This document shows positions 1 to 12,851 of a stretch of 64,000 nt of DNA, piece after piece (position 1 is the stretch's first letter; each line of letters opens with the position of its first letter). The notes under the pieces are model-generated. The model had not been told where the DNA came from and searched no databases. It saw nothing but the letters and a program-made list of their open reading frames with translations. Both the position numbers and the translations under genes were made by a program. Origin of the DNA: Brachionus rotundiformis. Taxonomy: Eukaryota > Rotifera > Eurotatoria > Ploima > Brachionidae. The DNA lies in contig JAESIW010000138.1 of assembly GCA_016802295.1 (NCBI GenBank), forward strand, positions 257,904 through 321,903. The letters run 5' to 3'.

Positions 1-3000
1 TTATACTAATTAAAGGATATTAATTAAATTTCAAGGAAATTAAAAACTTATTAAAACTTACTACTAATTGAAAAGTTAAATTAATCAAAAATTAAGTGCT
101 TTTAGCTAATGGGCGGTTTGGCAGTCAAATTGAAGCATGGCTTTATTGTTTCTCGAGTGTTAAATCCTTATTTATTGACAGATATGTTGAAATATATACA
201 AAAAGAAAAAACTCTCTATAACTTAAGTGCTTGTTAAAAATGAAGTTCAAAATGTATTTATTGAGAAATATCAGAGTTATAAAAACAGACTTTATTGGTA
301 TTTTAGTTAAAATGCCCAAATAACAATGGTTTAAATTTTTTCTTCTTAATTATTTCTTAAAATCGATTGCTATACCTCGATAACTAAATATCTAAAATGA
401 GATTAGCATCTTTGATGCAATCAGATCTGATATCAAATAAGACTTTCTTAAATTAACTTAAATTTACTTCAAAAATTGAATTATTATTTCTGTTGAGAAA
501 AAATTGCGAATTTTAATTGTTTTTTTTTTAAATAGTGTAATTTTGCGCAATACGGATGTTTTTTAGATAATTAACTTTAAATTTTCGTCTATAGTTTCTA
601 AAATAATGATTTCTTATTTCAATTAATGTATTAAAATTGTCAAAAAAAATTAGGAATGAATTCAATTAATTATATTTTTTTCGAGCAAAAATTAAGAAAA
701 TAAAACAAATTCTTCCTAAATGCGCTAATAAATTTAATTCAAAAATCAGACCTATTCAGCAGTAAATTTGTTTATTAATTACAATTAAAATCCCACTTTT
801 AATTATATGATTGATGAATTAAATTTTTAAATTGAATATTTATTTTTGTTCAAACTAAATGCATTCAAATCTAAGTAAAATTCTAGCTAAACAATTTCTT
901 TAAAAAAAATATATATTTTTTGAAAACAAGCTTTTGTATATTAATTTATCAATAAGCTAATTGAATTTTTTTAAACGATTAAAGATTATCTTAGCTATTA
1001 ATCAAATGAAAAAAAAGCAAATGAGATTCAGAACTAAAGTTAATAACTTTCAAAAATAAATCTAAAATTTGTGAAATTATGAACTTAATAAGGATAATGT
1101 ATCTAAAGCTGCTTTTAAACTTACTAATTTAAAATGAGCTCTTAACTTTTGTTAAATTTTGCTTTGCAGCTGGCAATAGCTAATTATGAAGAAGCGTGGA
1201 TAGGGTGATGATGAACGAAATTTTAATAACTGATATCAGAATCGTTAAAGTTACAAAATAAAAAATAAATGATAGCTCTAATTCTGAGATAAAATATCAT
1301 CTTTATTTTTATGAATATTAAAGTTAGTTGATTAAAGGTTAATAATTATACTACTTAATATTCGTCAAAAGGAATTATTTCTACATATTCTTGAAATATA
1401 TCCTAAATTAAAATTGCAATCTAAATAGAAAATGCTTATTTATTTTTATCGAAATTGAAATGTAAAACATTGATTTGAAAATGAGTTCCTAATTACTTTT
1501 AGATTACAACAAAATATCATTAACTTATTTAATTTATTTAATTCGATTTATGTTTTGAAAAAATAATTTTTAAGCAACTGAATCTTTTAATATAATCTGT
1601 GGGTAAGCCATACAAATTGAATACTTGGCAATTATCTTACTTTGGAAAATTTCGTAATCCGAATAAAAATTAAATTGATTGTAATAGCTGTAATCTGATA
1701 AGCTACTTTTTTTCATCTTTAGAGAAATTTGAAGAAATAATTTTGGTGTTAACTTTTAAAATTTTTGATTAGATAATTTTTCTTTTGTTGCTGGTTATAA
1801 ATCTTGAAAAGTTTATTACTTTCAAAAATTTCCAAATACCTATCTAACTACTTAGGAAAATTTCTAGTCTACTGAATTTAGTAAAAAAATTGTTCAAGCT
1901 TAAATAAATTTTCATTTCTTTTTATTTTTTTATCAAAATTCCGAAAACATGTATTTGTCAATTTAATATTCTAATGATTTACGAGTTCCTTATGAGCACG
2001 CCCCTCACCATTTTTGCATTTGTAATTAAACAAAATCAAAAATTATCACGTATTTTACTTTAAATCTTTGATTAAACAAGCTGTCTAATTTTAGAGAAAC
2101 TGATTGAATCAGGTAAGCATTGAAATTTTTTTCTGATTACAAATATATTTTCCTGTGTATAAACTAATCAATCAATTTTTAAATTAAAGCATCTATTTTT
2201 TAATTATTTTTCTAAATAAAATTCCAATCGACACCTTCCTTAGAGAATTTGTCCCAATGTATAACAAAACATTTTGTCTTTTTTATCAAAAATTAGGCCT
2301 TTCTAAGATTAACTTTATACAAAAAAAATCAAATTTTTAGTTTAAATTGATACTCTCAAAATGATAAAATTACAAGCAATTGAATTCATTAATAAATTTT
2401 CAAATTATTTAATGCATGAGAATTAGATTTTTCTAAGATGTTTAATTGGAAAGAAATGAAATAATATCTTTCTTAAATATTAGAGAAATGAACTAATGGA
2501 AAATAATTTAACCAATTCATGTTTTTCAACCAACTTAAAATTAATATGAAATGGAAACGCTTAGTAGATATATGCATTCCGATCAAATAAATCTAGCATT
2601 TATAAATAGATATTGGCATTTTTTTGTATAGGAAGTCCCAATATTTGCATAAAAGTTTTGATAAAAATAAGAATTTAAGTTATATAGAATAAATTTAATT
2701 AAAAAAAAATCATCTAGATTAAAAGTTAAAGAATCAAGTTTTTACAAATAAAAAAAGCTTTGGGTAATTATCTAAAAGTCAATTTTCTCAAGGCTGTTCA
2801 GCATTGCTTTTATTAATCTAAAAATATAATTATTAAATTGATAGAAAATGCTAAAATATTTTCAAAAATAAAAAAGATAAGAGAAAATCATTTGATTAAA
2901 GCTAAGCAAATTTGTGGTACTTAAAATTTCTGTGGAATATTTATTAACTAATCGTTTGATATTGATATACAATTTAGATTTTGAATGCCTAAAATATCTT

Positions 3001-4452
3001 TATTAAGACCACTAAAGAAAAACTATTATTCTATAAAAATAATCAAATTTAAAAATCTCAATTAAAATCTAAAAAATTATTCTTATTAAATAAAAATTTT
3101 TAATCAATATTTACTTTTTTCAATTACCAAATTATTTGAGCTAAGCAATAGCTTTTTGTTTTTGAAGAAACATAAAATTAGCTTTTTGAAATATATTAAT
3201 TATTTATTGAGGATTCGATTTTGAAATGGATTTGTTTAAATAAGCCTGTTAACTCACTCTGGTTTACCTCATTCATTTAAATTTAAAAAAATTTTCATTT
3301 TAACAACATCAGGCATTTCAAAAATTTAATCTATCAAAACATGAATATCAAGGTACCGATTGCTTGTCAATTTCCTGTCAAATCATGAATAATTTACTGT
3401 TAAATAAAATCAATGTGAGAAAAATAGATTTTGAAGTTTTAAGTTTTATTTTATCATGGCAACAGATAACTTTAATGATATACAAACAAATTTTGTTTGA
3501 TATTCTCTCGAAAAAAAATTCAACTTAATTGAATCAAAATTTATAAATTTTGCAAATGCTTCAACTTTTTCACCTAACTGACTTACATATTTCGAAATTG
3601 AAAATTAAAGTAATCAAAATTATGGCTTTTTTAAATTAATTATTCAGAAAAATCTAAATTTTTATCTCAAATACTTATTGACTACTAATTCTAAAAATTT
3701 ATCCAAAAATTATTAAGATTAATAACTTGTTGGAATAGACGAATTGAATACGTCATGAATTTTCATAGTTTGTATAATTTTTATCAATGTTTAGCTTCAT
3801 AAGAGAAAACTAGTTTTTGAATATGTTTTCAAAAAAAAAATATAATTATAAATGTGAATTGTATCAAAAATTTTTTAGCATAATAAAAAAAAATAAAAAA
3901 TCTAAAAGTTTCACAACCTCGATTTTTTTAATAGTCGCGGCAGAAAAAAATCGCTTTGGCAAGCAAGCTTTTTTGAATTTAAAAGCAATTTTGGCATACC
4001 ATCCCGATAAAGCTCTATCAAAGCGTTTCAAATGTATTCAGGCTTAATTAATTATTAAAATTTATTTAAAAAAAAGCTACCTTTAAAAAATCTTCAAGAA
4101 ATCTTTTTAAAAATCCAAAGCCACATTATGCAAAATCCATTTTGTATGCGGTGGTGATAGAGGAATGCAAAAATAACATGTGCAAAATGATTCCAAGCTA
4201 AATAAGTCCAAATTTAGCTTATTGTTAAAATATTTAAAGGTTTGGATTAGATCTTGCAATCGATGCAATTTTTTCAAATTTATATTTCTTAAGCTAAAAA
4301 GAACGTTTTTCAAAGAGAAAAAGCGCATTTAGAATTATGCGATAAATAGTTGACTTGAAATTAATTTTTTTTATCATTTAGAAAAAAAAATTAAATAATT
4401 TAAAATTGAGTTTTATTAAAGTTTTATTTTTATTTTGACCACTGTTAAAAAA
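1..4452. other. AT-rich intergenic region, no gene recognised
   Basis: Very AT-rich sequence with long A and T runs and no long open frame. The longest open stretch (3817-4047) begins in A-rich sequence, resembles no family I know and has no supporting splice structure. A small CDS or RNA gene could be missed here. The last few hundred bases presumably contain the promoter of the methyltransferase gene starting at 4453, but no motif stands out. Confidence 0.6.
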
Positions 4453-6449
4453 ATGCCGACTATTAAAAAGAATGACGAAACAATGGAATTAAATAACAAT
4501 CAAGGTATTGACTAAAATTTATTTCCGAAAGATCAAAACTAACCATTAGCTAATTGAAGAGGACAGACAAAAGATGATAGACTATTGGGTCAAGCATTCT
4601 CAGTTTGCCAGCATTCAGGAAATGCTTTTGGACTCGAATGCAGAAGCAATTAGTGATAATGAGCTTCCAGAAATTTTATCATTTTTGCCAAGCTTCAAAT
4701 CAAAAAGGCTTCTTGAACTCGGTGCTGGTATTGGTAGATTTACCAGAGTGATTGCTCAACAAGCCGAACATGTTGTCGCCGTTGATTTTATTGAGAAATT
4801 TATTGAAAAAAATCGCGAGTTAAATGGTGATTTGGACAACATTGACTTTATGCACGGAGATGCAACCAAAGTTTCTTTTCCAAAGCATTCGTATAACATA
4901 AAATATCATTCCTGATTAAAATCTAATTTGTTTTTATAAAGATTTGACATCATATTTAGCAATTGGCTTCTCATGTACCTAAATGATGCTGAGCTATTAG
5001 AATTAGTTCAAAATTCTTTGAAATTTTTAAAAGAGGGAGGATACTGTTTTCTAAGAGAATCGTGCTTCCACTCATCAGGTATTTAGTTATTTAAGAAAAT
5101 ACTTAGTTTATAAAAAAAAATTCAAATAAAGGAAATATTAAAAATGCTGAAGAAAATCCAACTGTATACAGATCACCAATCGCCTATGTTGATTATTTTC
5201 AGTCTAAAGTAATTGAAGAAGAAGATGGTTTGTATGGTTTCGAATTGGTATTTGCCAGACCAAATCGAACTTACATTGAAGTATCAAAATTTTAATTTAA
5301 AAAAACTTCTTTCTATTAATTTTATAAAATAAGTTGAAAAACAATTCAAATCAAGTTTGTTTTTTGTTTCAAAAAGTCAAGTTGCGTGCCTACCATGGCT
5401 TTAAGAACATTAAAGAGTTTTTCGATCATAAACAATATTCTTTGAAGAGCATTTTTAGATATGAAAAAATTTTTGGCCAAGGTTACATAAGCACTGGAGG
5501 TTGTTGGAAATATTTTTAAATTATAATTTAAATTAAGTTTTCTATTATTTAAAGGACAGGAAACTACTGATCTTTTTTTGAAAACCCTTGATTTAAAACC
5601 TGGTATGAGAGTGTTGGATGTTGGCTGTGGAACTGGTGGAGGTAATTCTAATCAAAAAATTTAACATTTTAATTGAGTTATAATATTTTTTTATCTAGCT
5701 GACTTTTACATGAGTGAAGTAATTTGATGATACTATCTGAAAGAAATTTTAATTTTTTCATCTCAAATTAGAGATATGGTGTTGAAGTTTTTGGTTTAGA
5801 CTTATCTTCGAATATGATTGGAGTGTGTTGGGAAAGAGCTCAACAACATAAAAATGCAAAAGTAATTTTTTATTTAATCAGTTTTATTTATTTTTGCTAA
5901 TGTTTGTTGTCAGACCCGGTTTGAAATTGGCGACGTAACCAGACACGACTACCCGCTTAACTATTTTGATTATATTTTTTCCCGTGATTGCTTGCTTCAC
6001 ATAAGTAACAAAAAAACACTCTTCCAAAAATTTCAATCATGGCTAAAACCTGGTGGAAAAATATTTTTCACCGATTATATTTGGTATAATTTTTTTTCCC
6101 AGCTGATTTTTCTATATTTAAATTTGTTTAAAGTGGTCCAAAACCATGGTCCGATGAATTTCATGTATATGTCGAACAACGAGGATATGATCTCCTTACT
6201 TTAGAAGAATATGAGACCATTCTAAAAGATAGTGGATTCATAAATATTATTAAAGAAGATGAAACAAAAATGTTTGTTGATTATTTGAATAAGGAATTGG
6301 ATCACTTGGTCAAACAAAAAGAAGATTTTATCAAAGAATTTACCGAAAAAGATTTTGATTATTTGGTCGATGGTTGGAAAGAAAAATTAGTTAGATGTAA
6401 ACAAGGACATCAAAAATATGGCATTTTCCATGCTCAAAAGAAAAATTAA
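4453..6449 (+). CDS. Bipartite phosphoethanolamine N-methyltransferase (copy 1, both domains intact)
   Basis: Cytosolic SAM-dependent enzyme expected to methylate phosphoethanolamine to phosphocholine. Exons: 4453-4504, 4560-4890, 4942-5078, 5132-5280, 5334-5499, 5555-5641, 5699-5718, 5772-5861, 5914-6083, 6134-6449; phases agree and give 505 aa. The N-terminal domain has SAM motif I (LELGAGIGRF, residues ~69-78) and the family signature FDIIFSNWLLMYL spanning an exon junction. The C-terminal domain has a second motif I (VLDVGCGTGGG, ~298-308), GLDLSSNM, SRDCLLHI and GPKPWSDEF. In plants and some animals both domains sit in one protein, while in nematodes MT1 and MT2 activities are split between two enzymes. 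Domain 2 reads SRDC where the tandem copy (9256-10838) has SRDT. Converges with the ANKEF1-like gene, 74 bp between stops. The start is the first ATG and needs the short 52-nt exon. Confidence 0.9.
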
Positions 6450-6523
6450 ATACTTTTTTATAATACATTCAATTTATTAAATTTTTAGTCTAATAAATAG
6501 CCGATAAATAAAATAATAAAAAT

Positions 6524-8401
6524 TCACATTATATTTTTTAAATATTTTTCAATTAATTTTTGATTATAAATAACTGCTAAATCTAAAGCTGTCCTTCCTG
6601 CAATGTTTTTCATTTTTATACGGGCATTCTTATTTACTAATTGTTTTACTATATTCAAATTTCCTGTAACAATTGAATGATGCAGTGCGGTCCATTTAAA
6701 ATTATCTGTTAAATTAATATCCATATTATATTTTGATAATAGATCAATTATTTTTTCATTTTCCTTCATAACAGCAATCATCAAAGGAGTTTTGTAAAAC
6801 AAGTCTTTCGAATTGACCAAATCATGGGCTTCTTGAGCTGATTTTTTCGACAAAATTTTTTCTAATTCTTCAATTTCTCCTCTATTTACAAGATTATTAA
6901 ACTCTATTTTAGTCTTCTTATCTGGTATCAAATACCATCTTGCATCATTAGACCACACATGATCAACTTCAGAAGGTCTCAGGAGATCAAAAATTCCTGA
7001 AAATCTGCTCTGATAATGAAGTGCTTTATAATTAATTTTTTGTATAGGGATACAAATTTGAAGTTTATTTTTTTCTTTTTCTGTTTTTAATCTTATGTTT
7101 GAATATTTTTTTGGCTTTAATTTTAAGCCTTTATCCAAGCTAAATTTGCCAAAAGATAAAGCTTTATAAATCCTGATATCGAAAAATTTATTTTTATCTA
7201 CGATTAAATTATTGCATATTAAATCAAAATATTTATCTATAATTAAATGTGGAATAGTTGAATTAATACTTTTTACAAAGAAAGAGAATTTTTCTTTATC
7301 TAGCACTTTGTCCTCACCATATATATCATCATATATTTTTTCAATAGATTTAAAAACAATTGTAAAAGTATCATGATATCTCAGCATCCAGTATCTAAAA
7401 TTTTCATCGGTCAACTTCAAATCTTGGATATTTATTGAATAAAAACTAGAAAAATTTTCATATTCTTTTTTTGTCATATTAAATATTTTAATTTTCAACT
7501 TGTCAAATTTAATATTTAAAGGGAAAAAACTGCTCGTTGAGTTTTTATGAAATGGTTGAGCACCTCTGCTACATAAATACTTTGCCACTTTAAAATTCTT
7601 TTTTTTATTAATTAAGTCAAATTTTTTAAAAACAAAATTCATGACATTGTCTCCATTTCGATCTTTTAAATCAAAATTTGCTCCAAAAGACCATAGAATT
7701 TTTAATAAATCAACAAATTTGCCTTCAGCAGCAAAATGTGATGGAGTTTGGTTTGAAAAATTCAAAAAATCTGGATTAGATCCATTTTTAAGCAAAAAAT
7801 AACATAAGTCTGTACATCCATTGATAGCAGAATAGTGTAAAGCTGAATTTCCATTAGTTTTATCAAATATAGAGAGATCAGCTTTAGAAATAAGACAAAT
7901 GCTTAAATTTTCTACTTCCTTAGACCGTTCACAAGCAATTAAAAATGGAGTCTTTCCCGCAATATTTTGGTTACAATCAGCGCCATATTTTAGTAGAGTC
8001 TCGAGACATTTCATATGGTTATCTGAATTAGATACAAAGCAATGGATCAAGGCAGTTTTAAGATCTGAGTCAATTAAATTTACATCAGATTTTTTTAAGC
8101 ATAATACTTCAACCATCTTGAAATCGCCAATCATACAAGCAAACATTAGAGGGGTCCTTTTTCTAAAGTCTGCGGAATTCGGATCAGATCCGAGTTTTAT
8201 CAAATATTCAGTCATTTCATGGTTACCAGTTATGACAGAAGTGATCAAAGCTGTTTTTCCTTCAAATGGATCTTGGTAATCTAAAATTTTTTCAAAGCCA
8301 TGCTGTAATAAACAGTCAATACTTTTGTAGTCCGATTTGAAGACACAGTCAATAAGTTTTAAGACTTTACAATCAAAAATTCGACTTAAACAATCTTTCA
8401 T
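6524..8401 (-). CDS. ANKEF1: ANKEF1-like ankyrin-repeat protein
   Basis: Single-exon frame of about 625 aa. Ankyrin repeats fill the N-terminal ~300 residues (for example KTALITSVITGNHEMTEYL and RTPLMFACMIGDFKMVEVL). A middle region contains a degenerate EF-hand-like segment, and more ankyrin repeats lie at the C-terminus (KTPLMIAVMKENEKIIDLL, WTALHHSIVTGNLNIVKQL). This repeat / EF-hand / repeat order, plus a conserved spacer with SRF and WYLIPDKK, matches ankyrin repeat and EF-hand domain-containing protein 1. I chose the ATG at 8401. The frame stays open upstream to 8479 but only with a TTG, so a short 5' exon is possible. Shorter than vertebrate ANKEF1 (about 770 aa), lacking its C-terminal tail. 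Molecular function is not established; expression of the vertebrate gene suggests a ciliary or testis role (family knowledge, weak). Confidence 0.75.
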   Translation of the reverse strand: MKDCLSRIFDCKVLKLIDCVFKSDYKSIDCLLQHGFEKILDYQDPFEGKTALITSVITGNHEMTEYLIKLGSDPNSADFRKRTPLMFACMIGDFKMVEVLCLKKSDVNLIDSDLKTALIHCFVSNSDNHMKCLETLLKYGADCNQNIAGKTPFLIACERSKEVENLSICLISKADLSIFDKTNGNSALHYSAINGCTDLCYFLLKNGSNPDFLNFSNQTPSHFAAEGKFVDLLKILWSFGANFDLKDRNGDNVMNFVFKKFDLINKKKNFKVAKYLCSRGAQPFHKNSTSSFFPLNIKFDKLKIKIFNMTKKEYENFSSFYSINIQDLKLTDENFRYWMLRYHDTFTIVFKSIEKIYDDIYGEDKVLDKEKFSFFVKSINSTIPHLIIDKYFDLICNNLIVDKNKFFDIRIYKALSFGKFSLDKGLKLKPKKYSNIRLKTEKEKNKLQICIPIQKINYKALHYQSRFSGIFDLLRPSEVDHVWSNDARWYLIPDKKTKIEFNNLVNRGEIEELEKILSKKSAQEAHDLVNSKDLFYKTPLMIAVMKENEKIIDLLSKYNMDINLTDNFKWTALHHSIVTGNLNIVKQLVNKNARIKMKNIAGRTALDLAVIYNQKLIEKYLKNIM

Positions 8402-8479
8402 TAGAAACTTAAACCAATCTTTAATTTGTTTCTTAGCTATGTAATTAAAATCCTTAACTTTACCGAAACTAGAAACCAA

Positions 8480-9255
8480 ATGGGACTAATACACTAATTT
8501 AAAAAAATTTTCCATTAAGTGAATGAATGGAAGAATCATGTTTTTTTCCAAACAAGATTGAATGAGAAATGCATGTTGTAAGCTTTTAGAGGGAGCGGCA
8601 CAGGGACGCGCTGACTAGCAAAGTTTGGAGCACGCGCTAGCTTTCATTGAACAAATGTTATTTGTGTGATGTTCCAAAATTTTAAAAATCCTAGATTAAA
8701 AATGGACCCCTTTCCCAAATAATAACTATTTACTAATTTGTAATGATGACGCTAATTTTATTTGATAAAATTTAAATTTTAAATTACTTTTAATGTTGTT
8801 TTTGAATTCTATTTTAAATTTAGGGTTTCTATTTTTTACAAAAAATTAATTTTAAAAGTTGTTTTTCGGATATTAATTTAGGTTTAAAAAAGTTAGGAAT
8901 TGAGTCTTGTCACAATGTTAACCAAATGAATTGTTTCACCTTTTAGATTAATAGTTTCGGACCACATGTGTACAATTTCATAATATGATGAATTCAATTT
9001 AAATTGATGATTTAATAAAAATAAAATGCTTAAAATGCAAAAATAATTTTTTTACATACGCGTTACTAAAAATTAGCAACTAATGGATTCTTTGAATGCT
9101 TTTCTACCTTGAATTTGAATTTTACTATGAATATAGACACATTTTGCTAACTTTATCATTCGATCAAAATAGAATAAATTCTGAACATTTTAAAATTTTT
9201 ACCATAATTTTAGAATTATAAAAAATAATTGAAAAATCTAAAACTTAAAAGTAAA
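8480..9255. other. Intergenic region between divergent ANKEF1-like and methyltransferase genes
   Basis: Separates the 5' end of the minus-strand ankyrin gene from the start of the second methyltransferase, so it should hold both promoters. A locally GC-richer patch lies around 8590-8645; the rest is AT-rich. No open frame or recognisable motif is seen. Confidence 0.5.
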
Positions 9256-10838
9256 ATGGAAGAATTCAACACCTTAATGAGCTTTGTTCCAAATTTGGAA
9301 TCGACAAATGTATTACAGCTGGGAGTAAACCAAGACCTGACACAGGCTTTGATCAACAACAAAGTAAACAAAGTTGTTGTTGTTGACTCTGATCAACAAA
9401 AATTGAATACAGTCAAACCAAGTGCTAATGTCCAATTTTTGGACCAAAATATGAACCAAATAAATTTTCAAAATCAAAGATTTGATTTTGTTTTTTTCAA
9501 TTCATTGTTATTGAATTCAACTGATGAACAATTTGTTCAAGTAATTGCAAACGCTTTGAACAATTTGACCGATGGTGGATATTTGTTTTTCCGCGAGTCG
9601 TGTATTGGATCAAGCCGTAATTTTAAATTATTTTTATGTTTTTAAAAATTAAATTGATCTCTTCTAGAATCATCAAGAACTCCAATTACTTTGATAGATT
9701 TAGTCCAGGCAAAAGAGCATGAAGAAAACGGAAAAAGATACGGTTTTGACTTGGTTTTTGCCAAACCAAATCGATCATTCAGCTCTAATGTAAACATTCA
9801 GATAATTTAACATATCGATTAATGTTTATTATATACTTTTTTAGGAACAAAATGCTGATAAAGTTTCATTTTTGTTCAAAAAGATTGTTTTAGAGAACCA
9901 TCATGGTTTCAAGACTTTGAAAGAATTCATGGATCATAAGCAATATTCACGAAATGGTGTATTGAGATACGAAAAAATATTTGGTGAAGGCTTTGTCAGT
10001 ACTGGTGGTATTGATACTACTCTCGAATTCTTAGAACAATTGGACTTGAAACCAAATCAAAAAGTTTTAGATGTAGGATGTGGTATTGGTGGCGGAAACT
10101 TCTTGATGGCCGATGTAAATTTTTACCTGTCATAATTTTAAATATACTTACGAAAATGTTTAGAAATATGGAGTTGAATGCTTAGCTATGGACTTGTCAT
10201 CTAATATGGTTGGAATAGCTTGGGAGAGAGCTCAAGCTCACAATAACTCTAAAGTAAATTGAAATTTGTCTCAAATTATCTTTTTAATTTACTTAACACA
10301 ATTATCTAGACCCAATTCGAAATTGGTGACATTTGTAAGCAAAAATTTCCTGAAAATTATTTTGATGTCATCTACAGCAGAGATACAATTTTGCATATTG
10401 ATGATAAGGAAGGTCTTTTTGCAAAGTTTAAGGTAAAAAAATCAAAAAAAATTGAGAGCTGTTTTTTAAATTTTTTTCCAGAAATGGCTTAAACCAAATG
10501 GTAAAATTTTTATATCTGATTACTGCTGTGGACCAAAACCATGGTCAAAAGAATTCGAAACTTATGTCGCTGGAAGAGGCTATGATCTCCGAACTCCGGC
10601 AGAATATGGTCAAATATTTGTCAATCTTGGCTTTAAAAATGTGAAGGCATTGGATAGAACTGATTTATTTGTCCGATCTTTGAAAAATGAATTGAAAAAA
10701 ATGGAACAAATTAGAAACGAATTCGTCAGTGAATTTTCCGAAGAAGATTTCAACTATCTAGTAAATGGATGGAAGGCTAAATTGGAAAGAACTGCTGCAG
10801 GTCATCAAAGATGGGGAACATTTTATTGCGAAAAATAA
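9256..10838 (+). CDS. Phosphoethanolamine N-methyltransferase-like, copy 2 (degenerate first domain)
   Basis: Exons 9256-9616, 9668-9789, 9845-10114, 10164-10253, 10310-10432 and 10482-10838 give 440 aa. The second methyltransferase domain is complete: VLDVGCGIGGG (~235-245), MDLSSNMVGIAWERAQ, SRDTILHID, CCGPKPWSKEF, and a tail like copy 1. The first domain is shortened by about 40 residues, and its SAM motif I reads VLQLGVNQDLTQAL, with no GxGxG and no acidic partner. The NWLLMYL signature has become NSLLLNS. This resembles nematode PMT-2, in which only the C-terminal domain is active (family knowledge). I therefore infer an enzyme for the later methylation steps that relies on copy 1 for the first. 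The ATG at 9256 follows an in-frame TAA, so no longer N-terminus exists without another exon. Stop is 93 bp from the convergent annexin stop. Confidence 0.88.
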
Positions 10839-10931
10839 ATACATTTTAGACTAAATTTAATAAATTTTTATTCTTAAAAAAAGAAGTTTTAAAATAAATT
10901 ATTTTAATATCATAAAAAAACTATTTTCAAT

Positions 10932-12851
10932 TTATTTCCAATTTGGATCTCCAATTAAACATAACAAGGCGCGCTTATAATCTCCCGAACAATCTGATTT
11001 AATATAAGATTCCAAGCTTTTTTTGTACATTCTTTGAAATTCCACTTTTATATCCATCATGTCTATTTCACTTCTTAAAACAACCATTCTAATCAACAAT
11101 TTATCTTTTGTACCAAGGCCTTGCATTGACTCGTACAATCGTTTTGCATAATAAACAGCTGGCTTTCTAATAAATTGAACTTAAATATTTAGAGTAAATA
11201 AGTTTTTTGTTTAAATTAATCTATTTAAAAGTTAACTGGGTTTTTAATATAAGCAAATATTATCTCAAGGTAAAAAAACAATTATAAATGTTTTTGATTA
11301 ATTAGATTATGGTAAAATAAATATTTAAAAAAAATCAAATTAAAACATTCTTTTTATTTAAAATAATGTAATTACTTGTTGTCAAAAATGCTCTTTCGAC
11401 ACTTGTTGACATTTCTGATCTTATAGCTTGTTCAATTGAATGTCCTGTTAATTTCTGGTACTCATCAAATACTACACGCAAATGAGCATGACTTTCGGCA
11501 CTTATAATTCTATTGAAAACCACTTCATTTGTTCCAATTCTTTTTTCACCACTATTATACAATTCCTAAAATAAATACAAATTCATAATGCTTTTCTTGT
11601 TTAAATTTTTATTTTACTTTTGCTTGTGCAGCAGCTTTTTGGTAATCGGCTGGAGCTTCGGATCGATGAGCATTTATCAAAGAAACCAAGAAGCGCTTAA
11701 AATATCCAGAAACATCATCTTTCACATCATCTTCTAAATTTCGTCTATAAACTTAATTTAAAAAAATTTAATTATTTAATTTTTTTTTTCAATATTAGTT
11801 TACATTGTAAATATGTTTGTCTAAGCTCCATCATCTCAGCATTAGTTTTTGTGCATATGACATCAATTAGAGCGTGTTCGTCAGTGCCAAAACCTGCGAC
11901 TGATTCTCTCAGATGAATGGCTTCTAGTACCATTGGTTTTTGTAGTAAAGCGACCAAAAGTTGTCTAAAATTCCCACTTGTTTCCGATTCAATGTTTTTA
12001 ACTAAATCTTTACCATATGAAGTTTTAAAAACTTGACTGATTTCGTTTCTCTGGACATAAGTTCTTTTGCATAATATATCAATTAGCTTTGTCTCATTAG
12101 TTCCAAACCCTTTCATAGCTTTATACAAATGTTCGGCATCGTAAGCTGGGTTAAATGGCTGATAAGGCCTTAAAGTTGGATTTGCTTGAATTATGGGCTG
12201 ATTATAGGATGATTGATTAAAATTAGGTTGGGCTAAATTTGGATATAAATTGGAACCAGACTGTGAAGTTGGATATTGATTCAAATTTGGCGAAGCTTGA
12301 AATTGACTCGGCTGATTTTGTGTTGGATAAAAAGGTGGCTGATGAGCATTTGGATATTGAGCTTGTGAAGCTTGGGATGAATAAATTGGTGCTGGAGGAA
12401 CATTAGGATAATTTGCGTTGGAGCTATTTGGCTCAAATTGAGGATTTGATGTAGGTGGTGAAAAATAAGAAGAATTTGGTGGTGCTATCGGAAATCCTTC
12501 ATTTGAATTAAACGAGCCAGGTAAGTTGAATGAATTTGCAGGAAACTGCGAAGGATATTGTGGCGGAAACGAAGACATTTGTCCTGGAAAATTATTATTA
12601 TTATTATTAAATCCATCGAAACCTATTGGATTTGGTCTATTCCCTGGATATGGTGGCATGTTGTTATTTTGATAAGGATTAGGTTGATAAGGAGAAGGAG
12701 GATATGGGGGCATGCTATCTGTGTTAGGGTATTGTTGAGCTCCATAATTCGGAGGAAAGTTTGGATAGCCTTAAAATAAATTAAACAATTTGTTTTTTAA
12801 TGAAAAATAATTATCTTTACTTTGGTAATTATTATTAAAATAGTTATTCAT
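10932..12851 (-). CDS. Annexin with long Pro/Tyr/Asn-rich N-terminus
   Basis: Calcium-dependent phospholipid-binding protein. Exons in coding order: 12851-12821, 12769-11804, 11751-11618, 11565-11376, 11179-10932; 522 aa. The first ~200 residues are low complexity with repeated P-Y-P/N units, like the N-termini of annexins A7 and A11, which drive self-assembly. Four annexin repeats follow, each with a G-x-GT calcium-loop motif: MKGFGTNETKLID, VAGFGTDEHALID, EKRIGTNEVVFNR and MQGLGTKDKLLIR. The last exon starts at an AAG acceptor that restores IQFIRKPAVYYAKRL. The C-terminus is closely similar to the plus-strand annexin at 44974-46513, so they are paralogues, each with its own PY-rich head. 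Diverges from DBT across about 450 bp. Confidence 0.9.

Noticed and set aside
3817..4047. 76-codon frame starting in A-rich sequence
   Set aside because: Lys/Asn/Phe-rich start, no family resemblance and no splice support; expected by chance in this composition.
7899..8279. 126-codon plus-strand frame
   Set aside because: Antisense shadow of the ankyrin-repeat gene, which has clear homology on the minus strand.
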